The translations under genes and the position numbers were made by a program. Shown here piece after piece: positions 1 through 13,328 of a stretch of DNA of 64,000 bases; positions within the stretch are counted from its first letter, which is position 1; every line of letters starts with the position of its first letter. The notes beneath the pieces were generated by a model. It had not been told where the DNA came from. It saw nothing but the letters and a program-made list of their open reading frames with translations, and made no database searches. Source of the stretch: Tenebrio molitor (Eukaryota > Arthropoda > Insecta > Coleoptera > Tenebrionidae); assembly GCF_963966145.1 (NCBI RefSeq), contig NC_091047.1, positions 18,848,001 through 18,912,000 on the forward strand, given 5' to 3'.

Positions 1-1783
1 TTAATTTACACGTTACAAATTGCACTATAACAAACTATTTCTGGATACTGGAAATTATCGAAATATTGACGTTTCGTGGAATAAGATGTTAAACATTCGT
101 TTGAACTATAACAGTGAGGCAGGAGAGAGCAGGAATTAGCACTGTGGTGCCATTTACATGAAGTGGTACCGTTCGGAGACATTGTTTGTAAATTTATGAA
201 CATTTTGAGCGCTCCTTGTTCGTCGTTAACAAGAGAGTTCCCTGTGTCGGTAATAATAAATGCACGCTGATAAGACTAATGGCAGCATTATCTTTGTCCA
301 GCTCTTGCAGACAACCTATCCTTTATCTGAAATAAGTCGGCCAACGGCCGTAATTACCGAGACGAATGGCCCTGTCTATTAAAACCCATCAAAATCTCAA
401 GATGTGGCTTGATTACGTTAACGTTAATATACATGTATCGCTTCTTTTAAGTAACGTTTAAGTTCAAATACCGCATTGACCAATGACCCCCGTGTCGACC
501 CGTAAAACGGCAGCTGAAAATGAAGAGCAGCCAGCCCATGTCAATCGAGTGTCGGGTGTGGTCGTCCACCACATATTTTGATACACGTGTGGGCGAACAA
601 CGAACACGTGCGAACACGTCCGCTGTTTTCGCACATTTATCTGACAAATTGGCGACTGCCAGCCCGTCTTCCTCGTTTCACAGATCTACTTCGTTGTTTC
701 TTGGATGCTACTGGACGTCAATTTCGACCGCAAAATTAACGGCGCCGGTGGTTTTGTTTGTTGGTATCGCCGGTTGCGACGGGAAGTATAAAGCAATACA
801 ATTATGTATTTTTGCGTCAGAGATTGCGACTTCATTCTGGCAGTTGTGCGAACCTTATTTATTTGCCCTTTGCCGTTGCCAAAACGCTTTTCGCCGAATT
901 TTCACGCATAACCTCATTCTGGTTCGGCAGCAATGACACGCAATCTCGGATCAGCTGTTGGATATATTTATTGGCGTGCCAGGAATGCCCCAACATTATT
1001 GGGACAGTATTTTGTTTTCTTGGACCGGTTTCAGAAGGTGGTTCTATGAAAACTATAAATGAAGTTTACTTTTTTTCCTTGCAAAAGAATTTGTTTGCGC
1101 AATTATTATTCCCATTTTTTTTTTTAATTTTTGATCATGCAGAGAGACCAATAACGAACGTGATCGCAGCTATAAAAGCTATGAACTTCTTTCCAGGTGT
1201 CTTTCTTTGACCGAAAAATATTTGACATGTCAGTTCAACGTTGTCATTTACACTTATTCCGGTTAAAAAAAAAAATTAAACACAAATTATTCCTTTTTAA
1301 ATCATATTCTCGAAATAGCGTAAACTGAAAAGTAAAGAATACTTTTATTTTGTGTAAGTTTGTTTTGAAGAATTTCGTGCAATTGACAACTTGTCAAGTT
1401 AAATATTGTTCAATCAAAGACATGCGCCAAAAGCTTATAGACTGCTGCGATCGGGTTCTTTGTTGCCCTCAATATCTATCAAATATTGTTTACCAATTCT
1501 TCTTCTCAGCATATTATAGTCAAAAATTGGTTTTGTTTAAGAATTGAGGAAATGAAAGCACTGAGTAGGTACTGTTATAAACATTAATTACCATTATCGA
1601 CAGTGACAGAAAGGTTAAGGTCATTTTGAGGTATAAGTTGAGTTAACATGTTAACAATACTTCGGACTACTACTACGCGTATGTACTTTTTTTTTAGTAC
1701 TGACTGTCATTTGTTGTACTTTTGATCTGCACGTTGTTTTATTAGTAAACGAACTTAGTCCTATCCACAATAGTATATTAAAG

Positions 1784-1892
1784 AACGAGTTTTATTAGAG
1801 TTGATTTGGCGCACGAGTCCCAGGTGTAGAAAACGATCCGTAGGGGAGTTTTCTATGGGACGAGTGCGCCAATGCCCTTATAAAACAAGTTT
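1784..1892. repeat. hairpin with CG-containing arms
   Basis: The left arm, starting AACGAGTTTTATTAGAG and containing GGCGCACGAGTCCC, pairs imperfectly with the right arm GGGACGAGTGCGCC followed by CTTATAAAACAAG. It is one of several similar hairpins in the window (see findings). Confidence 0.7.
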
Positions 1893-2247
1893 TTTATGTT
1901 ATTTTTTAGAATTTGCACCCTCGTTTTTATATTTAAATAAAAAAAATTAAATTTTTAAATTCTTGGGAATTTTGTACATATTAATTGGTAATTCAAGGTA
2001 ACTACGTCTGCAACAGATGTTAAAAAGTAGAGTTTGAACATTAATATTGGAAGTTTTTTGGTGTAAATGACAATAATACACTGCCATATTGATAAAAATT
2101 TTCTTAGAGATCTTATTAAACTGCGAGTGCTTTAATAGATAGCCATATAAACGACTCCAAATTGAATACAATAATACATAGACCTATTAGAGACGCAAAT
2201 TCTAAAAAACATATTAATTTCAGTCATTTACTTATTTGGTATATATT

Positions 2248-2449
2248 CGGTGATTCAAAATGATTGTGGATAAGTATGGCAACTATGTACGAAAATGTAT
2301 GTGGCAACTGTGCACATTGACTTGACAATTTTCAAAATTGCGCGATTATGAGCTGTCAAAGAAATGTCACCTCTATCCTACCCACACAGTTGCCACATAA
2401 ATTTTCGTACATAGATGCCATACTTATCCACAATCATTTTGAATCACCC
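2248..2449. repeat. MITE-like inverted repeat
   Basis: The two ends are long inverted copies. The left begins GGTGATTCAAAATGATTGTG and continues through a TATGGCAACTATGTACG segment. The right is its reverse complement and ends with CATTTTGAATCACC. The arms are about 65 bp around a short unique centre, so the element could fold into a hairpin. No coding capacity. Confidence 0.8.
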
Positions 2450-3601
2450 AATACATGCGATACTAAGTACCTAAAGAAATGGCAGAAAAAAATCTCTTTC
2501 ATACAATTGCAGGTCTTCTTTTTAGTTGGTATGCTGTGACCTTTCCTTCTGGTACGTAACCTCACTTCGATCAATTTAAATTAATACCTAATCTACGGTG
2601 AAAACCATCATGTTGCATTAAAAAAATCTAGGAAACTATCGTTGGGTAATTCTAAAATGAATTGTTTTTTTACAAAAGAAATAATTCATACAACCCTTTG
2701 TTCACTAAATAAATGACGGTTGACATCAGAGTTCGACAGTTGATGAACCTACGCCATAGGTTAACGGAAACAAAAGCAAGCACCAGGCAGGCCACTTGAC
2801 ATCAATTTTAACCTTCCTATTGCTAGGTAATTCAGATATTAATACGAATAAATTTTGAAAACTGCTCTTTTGTCATTTCCTTGAAAAACTTGTGTTTCTT
2901 AGAATAAAGTATTTCTACACTTCATATTTTATTCGAAGAATTTGAGAAAACATTTTATTTGTCAATTTTTCCAACTTTTAGACCATCACCAACTTAAATT
3001 TTTGTTTATTCTGATTGTGCTCGTTTACAGTTCATAATTACGATTGTGACTGTAAAGAATAAAACGTATTACACCATGTCAAAATTTAAAAAATACAACT
3101 TCTTGCATCAAATGAATATTTTTTTTATTTAATACCTAGAAAAGTGCAAAAGAGATATCCAAATACTATTCAAGGTAAGTTCCGATTTCTGGATTGATTA
3201 TTCTTTTCATTCGCTGATAACAGTTCTCAAAATTTTATCGTACGATATTACGATTTCTGAAAAGTGTTAATTCAATCGATATCTAATGTTTACTGTGGGT
3301 TTTCCAAATTAGCTACAACTTTGAAAACTGTGTCACATCGTCAAGCAAAGTATGTTTGTACATACTTCAAAAAATGTAAATTTATAAATATCTGTTGAGT
3401 GTCTAAATAAAAATCTGATCAAGAGTTGTTTGAAAAATTTTACGAACGGGTGTCCAGCGTGATATGTTACATTTATTTAAGTGACAAACAGTGGCAATGT
3501 TTATCTTCCCTCCGTTGCCAAAAAACTTTGTTACAAATGCTTTTTGTTCAGCTGAACAAACGATATTGTAATATTATATGTCAGTTCGTTTTGAAATAGT
3601 A

Positions 3602-3727
3602 TATTAAAATACAAGTTGCAGAAGGCATCTATTCAAGCACGAATTTGAAATTTCGAAACAAGCTGCGGAGCGGCGAGTTGAGGAACAAATGAGTGCTTGA
3701 AGCACCTTCTTCAACGAGTCTTTTATG
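3602..3727. repeat. hairpin with GC-rich loop
   Basis: The left arm, GTTGCAGAAGGC followed by TTCAAGCACG, pairs with the right arm GTGCTTGAAGCACCTTCTTC and CAACGAG. The loop contains GCTGCGGAGCGGCGAG, far richer in GC than its surroundings. It has the same architecture as the other hairpins but a different sequence. Confidence 0.65.
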
Positions 3728-5158
3728 CTATTTTTTCTCTTTTGTCGCTTTATAACTACCATTTTATAAATAAAAAAATAAAAATATTAAATGCAGGGAA
3801 TTTTGCGGTGGTTGGTGACATTTATATGGAATAATTTTAGCCGACTATGAAAAAAAATTAATTTAAAACTAAGTCGGTTTTTTTTATTTTGGCGTTTAAT
3901 GTTTGAAAATGAATGCTGAAGAAAGTTTATCACTAACACCGCCGCAAATTCGGCAAATTGCACAAAAGACGTTAGAAACAGAGCGACAAATTGGAGTTTA
4001 AATTTGACAAGAGTGAAAAGTTTTTGATTCGATTTTTATTTAGGCACCCGACATACCTAATTGTTTTATTGTACCTACTATATTTTTTTGTTTTTATTAT
4101 ATGTATTTTTATTATTTCCATCATTCGTACGTTGAATTTTGAAAAACATAAAAAATGAGGATGTTTACGCTATGTAATTTTTTAGTTAAAAACTAGCCGG
4201 ATTTTATACTCGCAGACCGTCTAAAAACTTCAAACACCTAATAATAAAATAATAATAATATGTAATAGTAATAAAAATAGTAGTAAAAAACATTTAATGT
4301 TATTGGTATTATCATTCTTGTCCAGTGTACTCAAGTCATATTATATAACTCGTTACTCACTATATTGTTGTTTGAGTGATTCACAGATTTACATTAAGTT
4401 TAAAAACAATTATTGTAAACAGTTAGAGCAATAAAGAGCGATTTGAGCAGTCTCGTTATCACGGTTATAATTATAGCTTACGAGAAAATTAAAATTAGTA
4501 GGTACTTTTTAGGTTGCCAACAAACATTTATTCCCATTGAATTCCAACAAACACACCAAAACCATTATTTCTAATCGACAAAAATATCGATTCACATTAA
4601 TATTCGACGTTTCGTAATTTTTCGTAATTGTTGCGTAAGGACCTAAAATACGTCTTGGTTCTCTGGATTTTTGTTTGCGAGATAGGCGAGATTTTTTTTT
4701 TTTTTGGCAACGATCATTGCCAACGATTCCACGAAATCCGGGTTTTCCGCCGATCACTTCCTTCCTACTTCCACCGGAGTTTCCGGGAATTTCTCGAAAA
4801 ACACGGTCCTCTCACAATCGACCCCACCAACAACCAGTTTCAATAAGAATCGTTCCGGGAACAATTTCTACTGTCCCCACTTGAGCGCTCGCTACCACTC
4901 GTTTACGTCACAAGTGACATACCAATCACGCGTAAAAGAGGGAGACGCGTTTACGCTCGAGCGGTGGGAGAGAAAGAGATCGACGCGATATTCGGCCTTG
5001 TGTATTAAAAGCTGTATTTGCAATCGCGCGATACCAGTTGTTCCACTGACGTCTTGTGGCTTGAACACGAATAATAGATAAAACTTAACAGAGTGTAAAG
5101 TCATCGAGAAAAGTCAATTTTGTTTTACATAAGAGCGCACCGAACGAACGGCAGCCTT

Positions 5159-5260
5159 ATGTCTCAGTTAGTGCCCTATTTGAATTTTGGATTGGAAGAT
5201 TCACAGTCAGCAGAGGGTGACTATTTGTATGGGTACGAACCCCTTGAAAATTCGAAGATG
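5159..5260 (+). CDS. kay: probable alternative first coding exon of kayak
   Basis: The ATG at 5159 opens a 34-codon frame (begins MSQLVPYLNFGLED, ends PLENSKM). It stops exactly at a strong donor, GTGAGT, at 5261, in phase 0. The main first exon of kayak (15350-15412) also ends in phase 0, so this exon could join the second kayak exon at 15866 without changing frame. Fos genes of flies are known to use alternative promoters and N-termini. That this exon belongs to kayak is inferred from phase, strand and lack of another recipient. A transcript crossing from 5260 to 15866 would settle it. An alternative is the first exon of an unrelated gene. Confidence 0.5.
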
Positions 5261-5494
5261 GTGAGTGACTTTTCATACCAAACACGTGATCATATTCTGT
5301 TGTGCATGTTAAATTATTAATTACAGAATCCGGTCGTGTCATTTCGTTCTTCTTGCACAAATTCTTGCGTGTACGTGTTGTTACTATTAATAAATCGAAA
5401 GAAATGTAAACTGTGACGACAATATGTGGATTACTTTTATCTATTCCTCGCAAATCTTAATGTCAGACTTACGCAATTCATTGTTCAAAATGGA

Positions 5495-5501
5495 TGAGTC
5501 A
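5495..5501. promoter_or_regulatory. consensus AP-1 site
   Basis: TGAGTCA is a perfect AP-1/TRE heptamer. It lies about 235 bp downstream of the proposed alternative kayak first exon and is followed by TCGCC, as is the second perfect site at 13329. Function is inferred only. Confidence 0.4.
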
Positions 5502-7716
5502 TCGCCTCAATTTTTCAAATAAATTCATCAACGGTTTCGGATCAACTTTATTGCCGGTCACGATGTTCCCCCGAGTAATTTACGAATTTGCCCACACACT
5601 TTACATTTTTCGAGAATTTTCCAGTTGATTACTTTACCTGTCAATCCTGTCATTCATTATTTCAGAAAAATTTACATATTCGGTTTTGCGATGTGTCATG
5701 TTTGTCATTGCGATTATTCTATTGGAGTTTATTTGTTGACGTTTGATTAATTGGAATACAAAAAAATCAATTTGTAAAAATATTTCTTTTTAACTGCTTT
5801 TAATCAATCATTTTGGATTTTTCTGCCATAATTTTCATTCGTTCAAAAGTGACGCCTAGAACATAACCTCACTTGTTGAATTATTTTTGAAAGCTATAAA
5901 AACGTACTACATACATATTTGAAATTCCAGACTAATTCGATTCGTTCTAATTGATGTCACAAATTTTTGAGCCGTTAAAGATAATTCCAAAAAATTGACA
6001 TTCATATCGAAATGAGTTTTTTTCGTCGTATCAAACACCAAAGATCTTTAACCGCGAAACGATTTGTGCCTGCTTAACACCTGTCAGATTGTATAGATTT
6101 TTTTCACTTGGTAATAGGAACGTTAAAACTATTTTGATGAAGTGAAAAATGTTTGACGTACTTTTCAAATCAACGGCGTTTTTATAAGTGATGTTTGATC
6201 CAGGGGGCCTAGTACGTAACGTCTACACGTATTACGTAAGATGATGAATAATAATGAACAGCTGTAAACAATCGGGTTCATCAAGTCATACATCTAGTTT
6301 TGCTGTTTTTGCATTAACGACTTTGCAATTGCAGATCGTTTTCTGTTTTAAATCCGCGGGTCGAAAGTTCCTCAAGTGGCCTTAGTAAATAAGAAATTTT
6401 AATTGGTGCTACGTGGGCGACATAAATAGAGCTTAATCACCATGTAAATATAACCAGTGGATTCTAGATTGCATTGTTCTTAATTACGAGCAATTACTAT
6501 TTTCGTGAACTCCAAAAATAAAAAGCCACCACTAGAAGTAGTGACAGTTTTTGCACGTTCCCAACAGAGACTGGTGTAAAGTTTGAAGATGACGTTGCGT
6601 GTTTTGAAAGAGAAATGGCACGAATGCAACAATTATCGAGTCGCCAGCTGCAATTTCCTTGTATCGCGCGGTTATTAGTGTGGCACACGTTCTTGGACAT
6701 TGTTGGATTATCTTTTTTAATTCTTTCTTTGTTGCGGGTTTGCACGTACTTATCTCTCCTTTGTTTCCCGGCTCGGCTAATAGCATAAATTGGTATTAAT
6801 TAAAATTTTCTTGATGTCGGCTCTTATCCAGCCGACATTTTCTCCACAATCACCTCTTGCTAATTAGTTTCGTTCCACAATGGACATAATTACGACCGTT
6901 GATCGACCAGATGATCTAAAAAAATCCAAGTGTTGATAAGATTCGTAATGAGAGATAAAACATTATCATCAGATAGGTTCAAGTCGCACGTGAGCCAGAC
7001 GGAACGATGAAATGGACGTTTTATTTTTGAGAATTCGGTGTAGCAGTAGCAGGTACCATTATGCCATCTATGGAAAGTTACTGTAGTCGTGCGGTCGTTA
7101 TCGTAATCAATTCCAATCTGGCGTATCGAATGTTTTTAGGTGGTACACCTAGATGCCGTGCACGTTCATGATTGAACACGGCGGTTCGATCGATTTTGGT
7201 CGGTGATTCTGCGAACGATAATCGTTTTATTATTTAGGCGACTTCACGTGAACTGGTATTTTATTACAAAGTACATAATCGGTTAGTTAAATGTTATGGT
7301 TACGGTGTAATATTTCAAGTGGCCGAAACTTGTTTTCGAAGTAAAAACATCAAACAGCCGTTCAGCAAAGCAATTATTATTATTTATCGCGGGTACGGTT
7401 ATGAGTGGCCAGTTTTGTTTATGGTAATTTTTCGAAAACAGGATCGTAAAAATTCCAGAAAAGAAAGTCTCTCGCTTGCATAACTGCTCGCTTTGGGGTT
7501 TTTTCGTTCGGTTTCAGTTCGATCGTTTTGAATTTAAACTTTCATCTCGCGTCGCGACAATGATTTTTTCCGTTGGTTTTGCTTGCAATCGGAAGGTCAA
7601 CACCACTTTTCGTACGGTAAAAAAACAAATTCTCGGAGTTGAGCCGCCGTGGACAATCTCCAACTAGTTCCGTCTAGAAGTGTTGTGTCCTCTTTCTTCA
7701 CCTGTTGGAATATCCG

Positions 7717-7724
7717 TGACGTCA
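7717..7724. promoter_or_regulatory. perfect CRE palindrome
   Basis: TGACGTCA is the full CREB/ATF palindrome. A second ATF-like half, TGCGTCAT, lies a few bases downstream. It sits in the long kayak upstream region. Function is inferred. Confidence 0.35.
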
Positions 7725-9020
7725 TTAATGCGTCATCCAGCTATCACCGTCTCTGTCGCTGCACTGTCGCTTTCTCCAATTTACTTAGCAGACTTCTTTA
7801 CCTTGGTTGTTTTTCCAACAAAATATTTAGGTCGCCGGCGCTTCTGAAAATTGATGGCGCAATGTTGCAACTTGACGGTTGAGATTCCGTGAATTTGTAA
7901 ATTAAACGTTAATTCCCCCCAAAATATTGTAGATCTTAAATTCTAGATAGATAGATTAAATATGAATGTACATACTAGTTATAGTACACTTTTTAATCCA
8001 GAGGTATTGTCTCATATGTAGGCGATGTTTTTGCACGATGTATTGCAAATTATAGAGTCGAAAAGAACTAAAACTTGGGAGTTTGACGGTAGAAAATAAT
8101 TTAAGCCACCAATGACAGATGATGCCACGGAAATTCACCATGGAAACGCTGTCAACGAAATCTACTGAAATGGTCGCGGTTTTAAATTTGATTTTAAATA
8201 TTGTAATACTCAGGGAAAATTAGTGAATTTGAAAATGTTTATGTCGATGAGGTTGCTGAAGATGAAGAAAGAGGTGATCCCACAAAATGAACAAACATTG
8301 TGAAACATTTTTGTTAAGCGGTGCAGTTTGACATTTAGTGCGATCACTGTTCAGACAGCTGGATGTTGTCATGGCAACTTGTTTATTTTCGCTTCAACCC
8401 CACAGGGTTTACAAGATAATTTTTGTTGTCAATCTTTTTTTTTTCGTCTAGACTTGTAAATAACGAGTGTTCTTTTAAATTTGGCGTCAAAGTTGGCGTT
8501 GAAGATGAAGAGTCGATTGTGAATGCACTATGCGGATAACGAATCACGGATCACGGATCACGGATCAGCTGCTTTTACACGAGCGGTGCGTTCTCAATCG
8601 ACTCTCCAACACCAACTTCGACGCCAAATTAAAAAAAAAACAACCCTTTACTGTTTAAGTTGTCTGCATTATTGTTGTCGGAATAAAGATAATTTTCGAC
8701 GTTTCGCCCAATTTAACCCAAAACGCTGTCGCACCTTTTAATTCAGATAGATTAAAAGGCACTTCAATCGCGTGTATTAACGCTATTTTTTGCACTCCCC
8801 ATAAATTGAAATGTAGCTGAAAAGAAGTAAAATGTTTAAAATTTGACAGTAGAAAATAATTACAGCTACCAACGATAAATTTTTTGGAAATTCACCATGG
8901 AGAGGGTGTCGACAAGATCTGGTGAACGGTTCGCCATTTTCAATTTGATTTAAATATGAAATTAATTAATTTAAATCGGTGTGAATTGAAGAAGCGACGA
9001 AAGAGTTACTACATATGTAC

Positions 9021-10243
9021 TATTGCGGCCAAAAAATTTCGTCCGTCACTTTCAAGGCCCTGACATGAAGTGTAAACTACCCTTAAGCACCAATAACCTC
9101 GCTTTGTTATCGTTATTGTCATTTTGACAATCTGTCATTCAGTCCATCAGTTCAAATTTTGTGAATACAAAGGACAAGTTCCACTCTTACAAAATTACCA
9201 CACGACCGCTAGTCGCTAGTGGCACTAGAGACTAGAGGCAGACTTGCGGCTATTTTTGGATTAAAGTACCAAACAGAGAACCGTCGAAATTACACGAGTA
9301 TGCCGTAGTTTTTAAAAAATCAAACGAAAAACATTAAGGCAAAGACAAGGAAATGAAACATTTATTTTTGTTTAAGTACTTAGCTAAATCAAAAGATAAA
9401 ATGAATGAAGTTTAAAATCAATACTTGGTCATTGCTCCATTGGCGTCAATAACTCGTCTTACACGACGCGAGATGGAGAGGCACAAATCTCTGTGATAAT
9501 TCCTATGTAATGATGCCATGCATTAGTAATCGCAGTCAAAAGTTCTGCCCTATTCCGAATCACTTGTCGTTGTTGCAAATTACGAACCAAAAATCTGGAC
9601 TGCCAATCAAGAACGTTTATGCTACCATTCTGCCACCCTATGTGCTGAATGCATTGAACAATTGTCTTGTTGAAATATGAAGTTAAAATTCGGAAAAATT
9701 CTTGAAACTAAAGGCATCATCACGTCTTCAAGAATCCTAACATAAACATCACTGTTGAGCCGATCTTCTAGAGACAACATTAGCCCAGGTCTATCTACTA
9801 AAATCCATGCCTATATGTTTGCCGAAAATCGACCGCTCCTTTCCGTTGTATTTGCTTGTATTTACCCCTTCAACAGCCGTCATAAAAGGGCTATTACGTA
9901 ATCTATTGAGAAGCATATTATCTTCTTCTGCAGTAAATATGCTAGGCCTCCCTGAGCCTTGGCGTCTTTCAATAGTTCCATTCCATTTTGTCTCCATTTC
10001 TGAAGAATGGACGAAATTGTACTTTTAGGTATACGAAGGTCCATCGAAATCTGAGCTTGGGACATTCCTCTTTGTGCAAGAGTTACTATTTTGATTTTAT
10101 TAAAATTTGATACCGATGGCATTTTGCTTGACTTTCAAAAGTGACAAGTAAAAACATCAATCATAATGACAATAAGGAATGGACTACACCGATTTTTTTG
10201 AAATGACGGAAAAATGACGGCCGAAATTTTTTGGCCGCCATAG
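9021..10243 (-). mobile_element. decayed Tc1/mariner-type transposon
   Basis: A 1.22 kb element flanked by TA on both sides. Its terminal inverted repeats start CTATTGCGGCCAAAAAATTT (left) and CTATGGCGGCCAAAAAATTT (right, reverse complement). The - strand carries a broken Tc1-like transposase. Near 10122-9960 there is a helix-turn-helix region (MPSVSNFNKIKIVTLAQRG, then KSTISSILQKW), then GSGRPSIFTAEED. Downstream frame-broken remnants include a DWQSR-like segment corresponding to the DWPxxSPDLNPIE region. Many stops and shifts are present, so no active protein is expected. Confidence 0.85.
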
Positions 10244-10245
10244 TA

Positions 10246-11331
10246 AAGTCCATTCACGTTGGATTTTCCTAGTCAAGGTCAAATAATTCACTATTGTGGC
10301 AGTGTGATTTTTGGTTCAAAAATGCTTTAGCTGTGTATGTCACCAATACGGGCTGATAAAGTAACCAAGTCATTCGTAGACTGTAGAGGTTATGTTATTC
10401 GCTGTCAGCAAAGAAACAGTCATTTTTCAAATATTGTTATTAAGCTTTTTAGAGGATAACAATAGGTAATAATACATCCATTTTGTTATCATTTGCACTA
10501 AAAATAGTGTCAGTTGTTAATCGGTATGATAGGATTAGGAACATACAATACTCCTACCTACTGGTGTTGTATTTTTCTGCTTGCGTTGTTGATTAAGTGA
10601 AAAAACCCTTAATGACTACATTTTCTGCGACTAACATGATGATTGATGAGTGATGAGGAACCAGAATAAGTTATAAAAAATGAACCCAATAGGAAATTGT
10701 GTGAAGTTTCTTTCATTGGATGGAAGTAAGGAATGCATCTAAATGATGGAACAAATTTGGCAATAAAATTTCAGTTATTCAGAGACACTTATACGTTTTG
10801 ATTGTGGTTGTGACGTTTCAATTGCATACCACAAAAGAAAGGTGTATTTTGATTTTTAATGATTTTTTTCTAATTTAAGTTTTTTCAATGTACATATTAC
10901 CTTTAAAATAACGTTGTATTGTTAAAACTGCTCAATAAAGGTCGTAAATAGATTGTAATCATGTTAATACATACAATACATTAAATATTAAAGGATTCTA
11001 ACTAATTAATTTTCGAACTGAAGCTATTTTTTCTTGAGTCCGTATTAGCTTGCGGGTTTCGTCACATTACCACCATTACGTCAGTTGTGGAAGGTTAACG
11101 CAATTTTAAAATTAACCTTTTTTCTTTTCCCCATGGTAAAATCACCCAGGAATAGAATTTTATTAAAAAATCTGTGACTTTATTTCACACGTCAAACTAA
11201 CATTCAAAATTAAAGACGTCAAATCGCTCTATCACGAATAAAACACGATAATGTAAAAATTACTAGGAAAGGAGGCGCAGGCTTGCAACGTAACAACAAT
11301 TTGGCAGGGAAAATCCAACGCGAATGGACTT
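10246..11331. mobile_element. TA-flanked element adjoining the Tc1 relic
   Basis: The ends are inverted: AAGTCCATTCACGTTGGATT on the left against AATCCAACGCGAATGGACTT on the right, both next to TA. The left TA (10244-10245) is the same TA that flanks the Tc1 relic, so two elements abut on one target duplication. No intact coding region was found. Confidence 0.7.
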
Positions 11332-12027
11332 TACCTACAAAATCAAGAAAAATATTGTGAAGCATTTGTCAAGTGTGACATTTACTTTAATCAGAGAGTT
11401 ACATGTTGTAATGGTAACGCCTTGTGATTATTGTCACTTTAGTTCTTGGAGCTTTTCGTCCATTTTTAATCCGTTAGGAGCAAAACCGACATTTTAGTCT
11501 TGGACCGCGTTAATACTTTTACTTCGGAGAATACAAGAATTTTTTCAGTTGCAAATTGCAAGACAATTTGTAATTTTTTGCCAGCACACTCGAGACGCTT
11601 TTTAATTTATTTTTAAAACTTGCGTTAGTGCGGAGGACTTGGACGTTTTTGTGTACACTCAAAAATATCTTATAATTTGTTAACAAAATTGACGACGAGA
11701 CGATTTAAGTTTCTCACTTCGTCGCGTTCGCAGTTCTTGCGTTGCCAGAGCAAAGAAAAATTTCCGAGGTTTCAGCCGATTTCCTCCAAAACGCGGTCCC
11801 ACCTCTCGCGTTGTTTTGAAGCCATGTTTTTAACGAGAACCTATTTATCGCCTCACAGATAATTAGCCTTTCAATGTAAATTGTTTTGTGTATTCTCTTG
11901 TTTGAACGTGTGGGTAGGTGCCAGGTTCAAAGCCCTACCTCAATTTAACAAAGATAAAAAAGTTTTGGGTCCTCATTTAAATATTTGTCGAGCGACGCGC
12001 GCGATAATCGTCCAACCTTTGCCCACC

Positions 12028-12049
12028 AATAATAATAATAATAATAATG
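12028..12049. repeat. (AAT)n microsatellite
   Basis: About seven AAT units in tandem inside the GC-richer kayak upstream region. Confidence 0.9.
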
Positions 12050-12264
12050 ACAAACGACCGCATTTCGGAACAATCGATAACGGGACAAGTCCCCATCGAC
12101 AAAAGAAGATCGTTTTCCTTCGCGATACGTAATCAACAGGTTGGTGCCTGTCGGCGCACGTTGAATCCACAACGTGGTGCAAGAAGCGGTCGACCAATCA
12201 GTACTGACGATTTCAAACAAACCGGAGTGTGTTTCGTTTCGTGCCGAACGTTTATGGAAGGTCG

Positions 12265-12272
12265 TGACGTCA
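12265..12272. promoter_or_regulatory. perfect CRE palindrome
   Basis: A second full TGACGTCA in the kayak upstream region, followed closely by AGTCATG. It lies near the GC-richer stretch that may be a promoter. Function is inferred. Confidence 0.35.
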
Positions 12273-13328
12273 AAGTCATGTGAGTTATCACTATCTGACA
12301 CAAGGAAAACAATTTCAACTATTTGAAACGATACGTCGTGTTGTTTAGTGTTCTGACAGTCGCCCGCTGGCCGCGAACGATCGTCTTTGTCTGACTTTGC
12401 GCCTCCCTCCTTTGTTTTTCGTCAGTGTTGTCGTTTGACGTTGGATCGTTGTTGGTTTTCCGGTGATTTTCAATTTTGTGGATGTTTTGGATGTTCTAGA
12501 CGAAAGCAGAAGGTACGTCTGTGATTGTTTCATCTCGTTGTTTTTACGCCGTCCGTTTTTCTGTCACGCATCGAATCTTCGTTCCGGAAATGCCATTTTA
12601 AAGGGGAATGTCGAAAATATCCGGTTCGATAGTAATTTTCCTATTGCATGAAATAACTCGGCGCTTCTGGGAAAACCGTCTCCGGCGGAAAATCCAGCGG
12701 TCGATGGAGATGCGGCGGCACAGTTTCAGTTTTTTAGTTTAGAGTCGCCGGGAAAGGATCGCGCCGAGACCTTGGCGGCAGGAAAATTCTGAGAAAGACG
12801 TTTTCGTCAGCAAGGATGCGGCCGCAAAGGCAATTTCTCACGTCGGCGTCCTGTCAATTTCATGTAAACCGCTTTTGTTGATGACCCCGTATTCCTTTCT
12901 TGTGCGACATTACGAGGACCGTGTTTATTGCCGCTTCAGAGCCAATTACAATTCCCACATTTGTTGTTATTCAAGGATCGCGCAATTTATTTATTTATTT
13001 ATTTACCTCGTTTCGCACGGCTCCGGTCGCAACGCAATTGCGAAATTACAATTAGTCGTTTGTTACCGATCAATAAATAATCCCGATTGCCAATAACCGC
13101 CTCGATATTTTTTCGAATCGTTGCCATTAAGATAAAGTTTTATTTGTCGGTTTGGCAAACAAACCGCGATATTTGTCGTAGCCGGTAGACGCCTATTTAC
13201 TTTAGCAAACGCGACGAGAGTCGTGCTTATAAAGAAAATGGTTGGGAACACGTGTTGCGTCTCGTCGAAAAAGAGTTGGTGGTGTTTGCGGCATCGGTAT
13301 GTAAAGCATTTCCGACTACCGGCGCGGC

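Larger units (their letters stand above)
1..5158. other. upstream region, no supported gene
   Basis: No convincing coding exon was found. The longest open frames (for example about 520-936 +) lack a recognisable domain or splice-bounded structure. The stretch holds a TA-rich hairpin at 1784-1892, an inverted-repeat element at 2248-2449 and another hairpin at 3602-3727. About 4650-5150 is richer in CG and leads into the proposed alternative first exon of kayak, so it may contain its promoter. A TATTAAAA box lies near 5003. Confidence 0.4.

Noticed and set aside
520..1210. Overlapping + strand open frames of 138 and 150 codons
   Set aside because: No domain, no biased composition and no convincing start context or splice sites; likely chance in a locally CG-richer stretch.
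12422..12520. Possible TCAGT initiator and noncoding first exon ending at the GTACGT donor at 12513
   Set aside because: Short motifs occur often by chance, and no downstream promoter element matched at the expected spacing.
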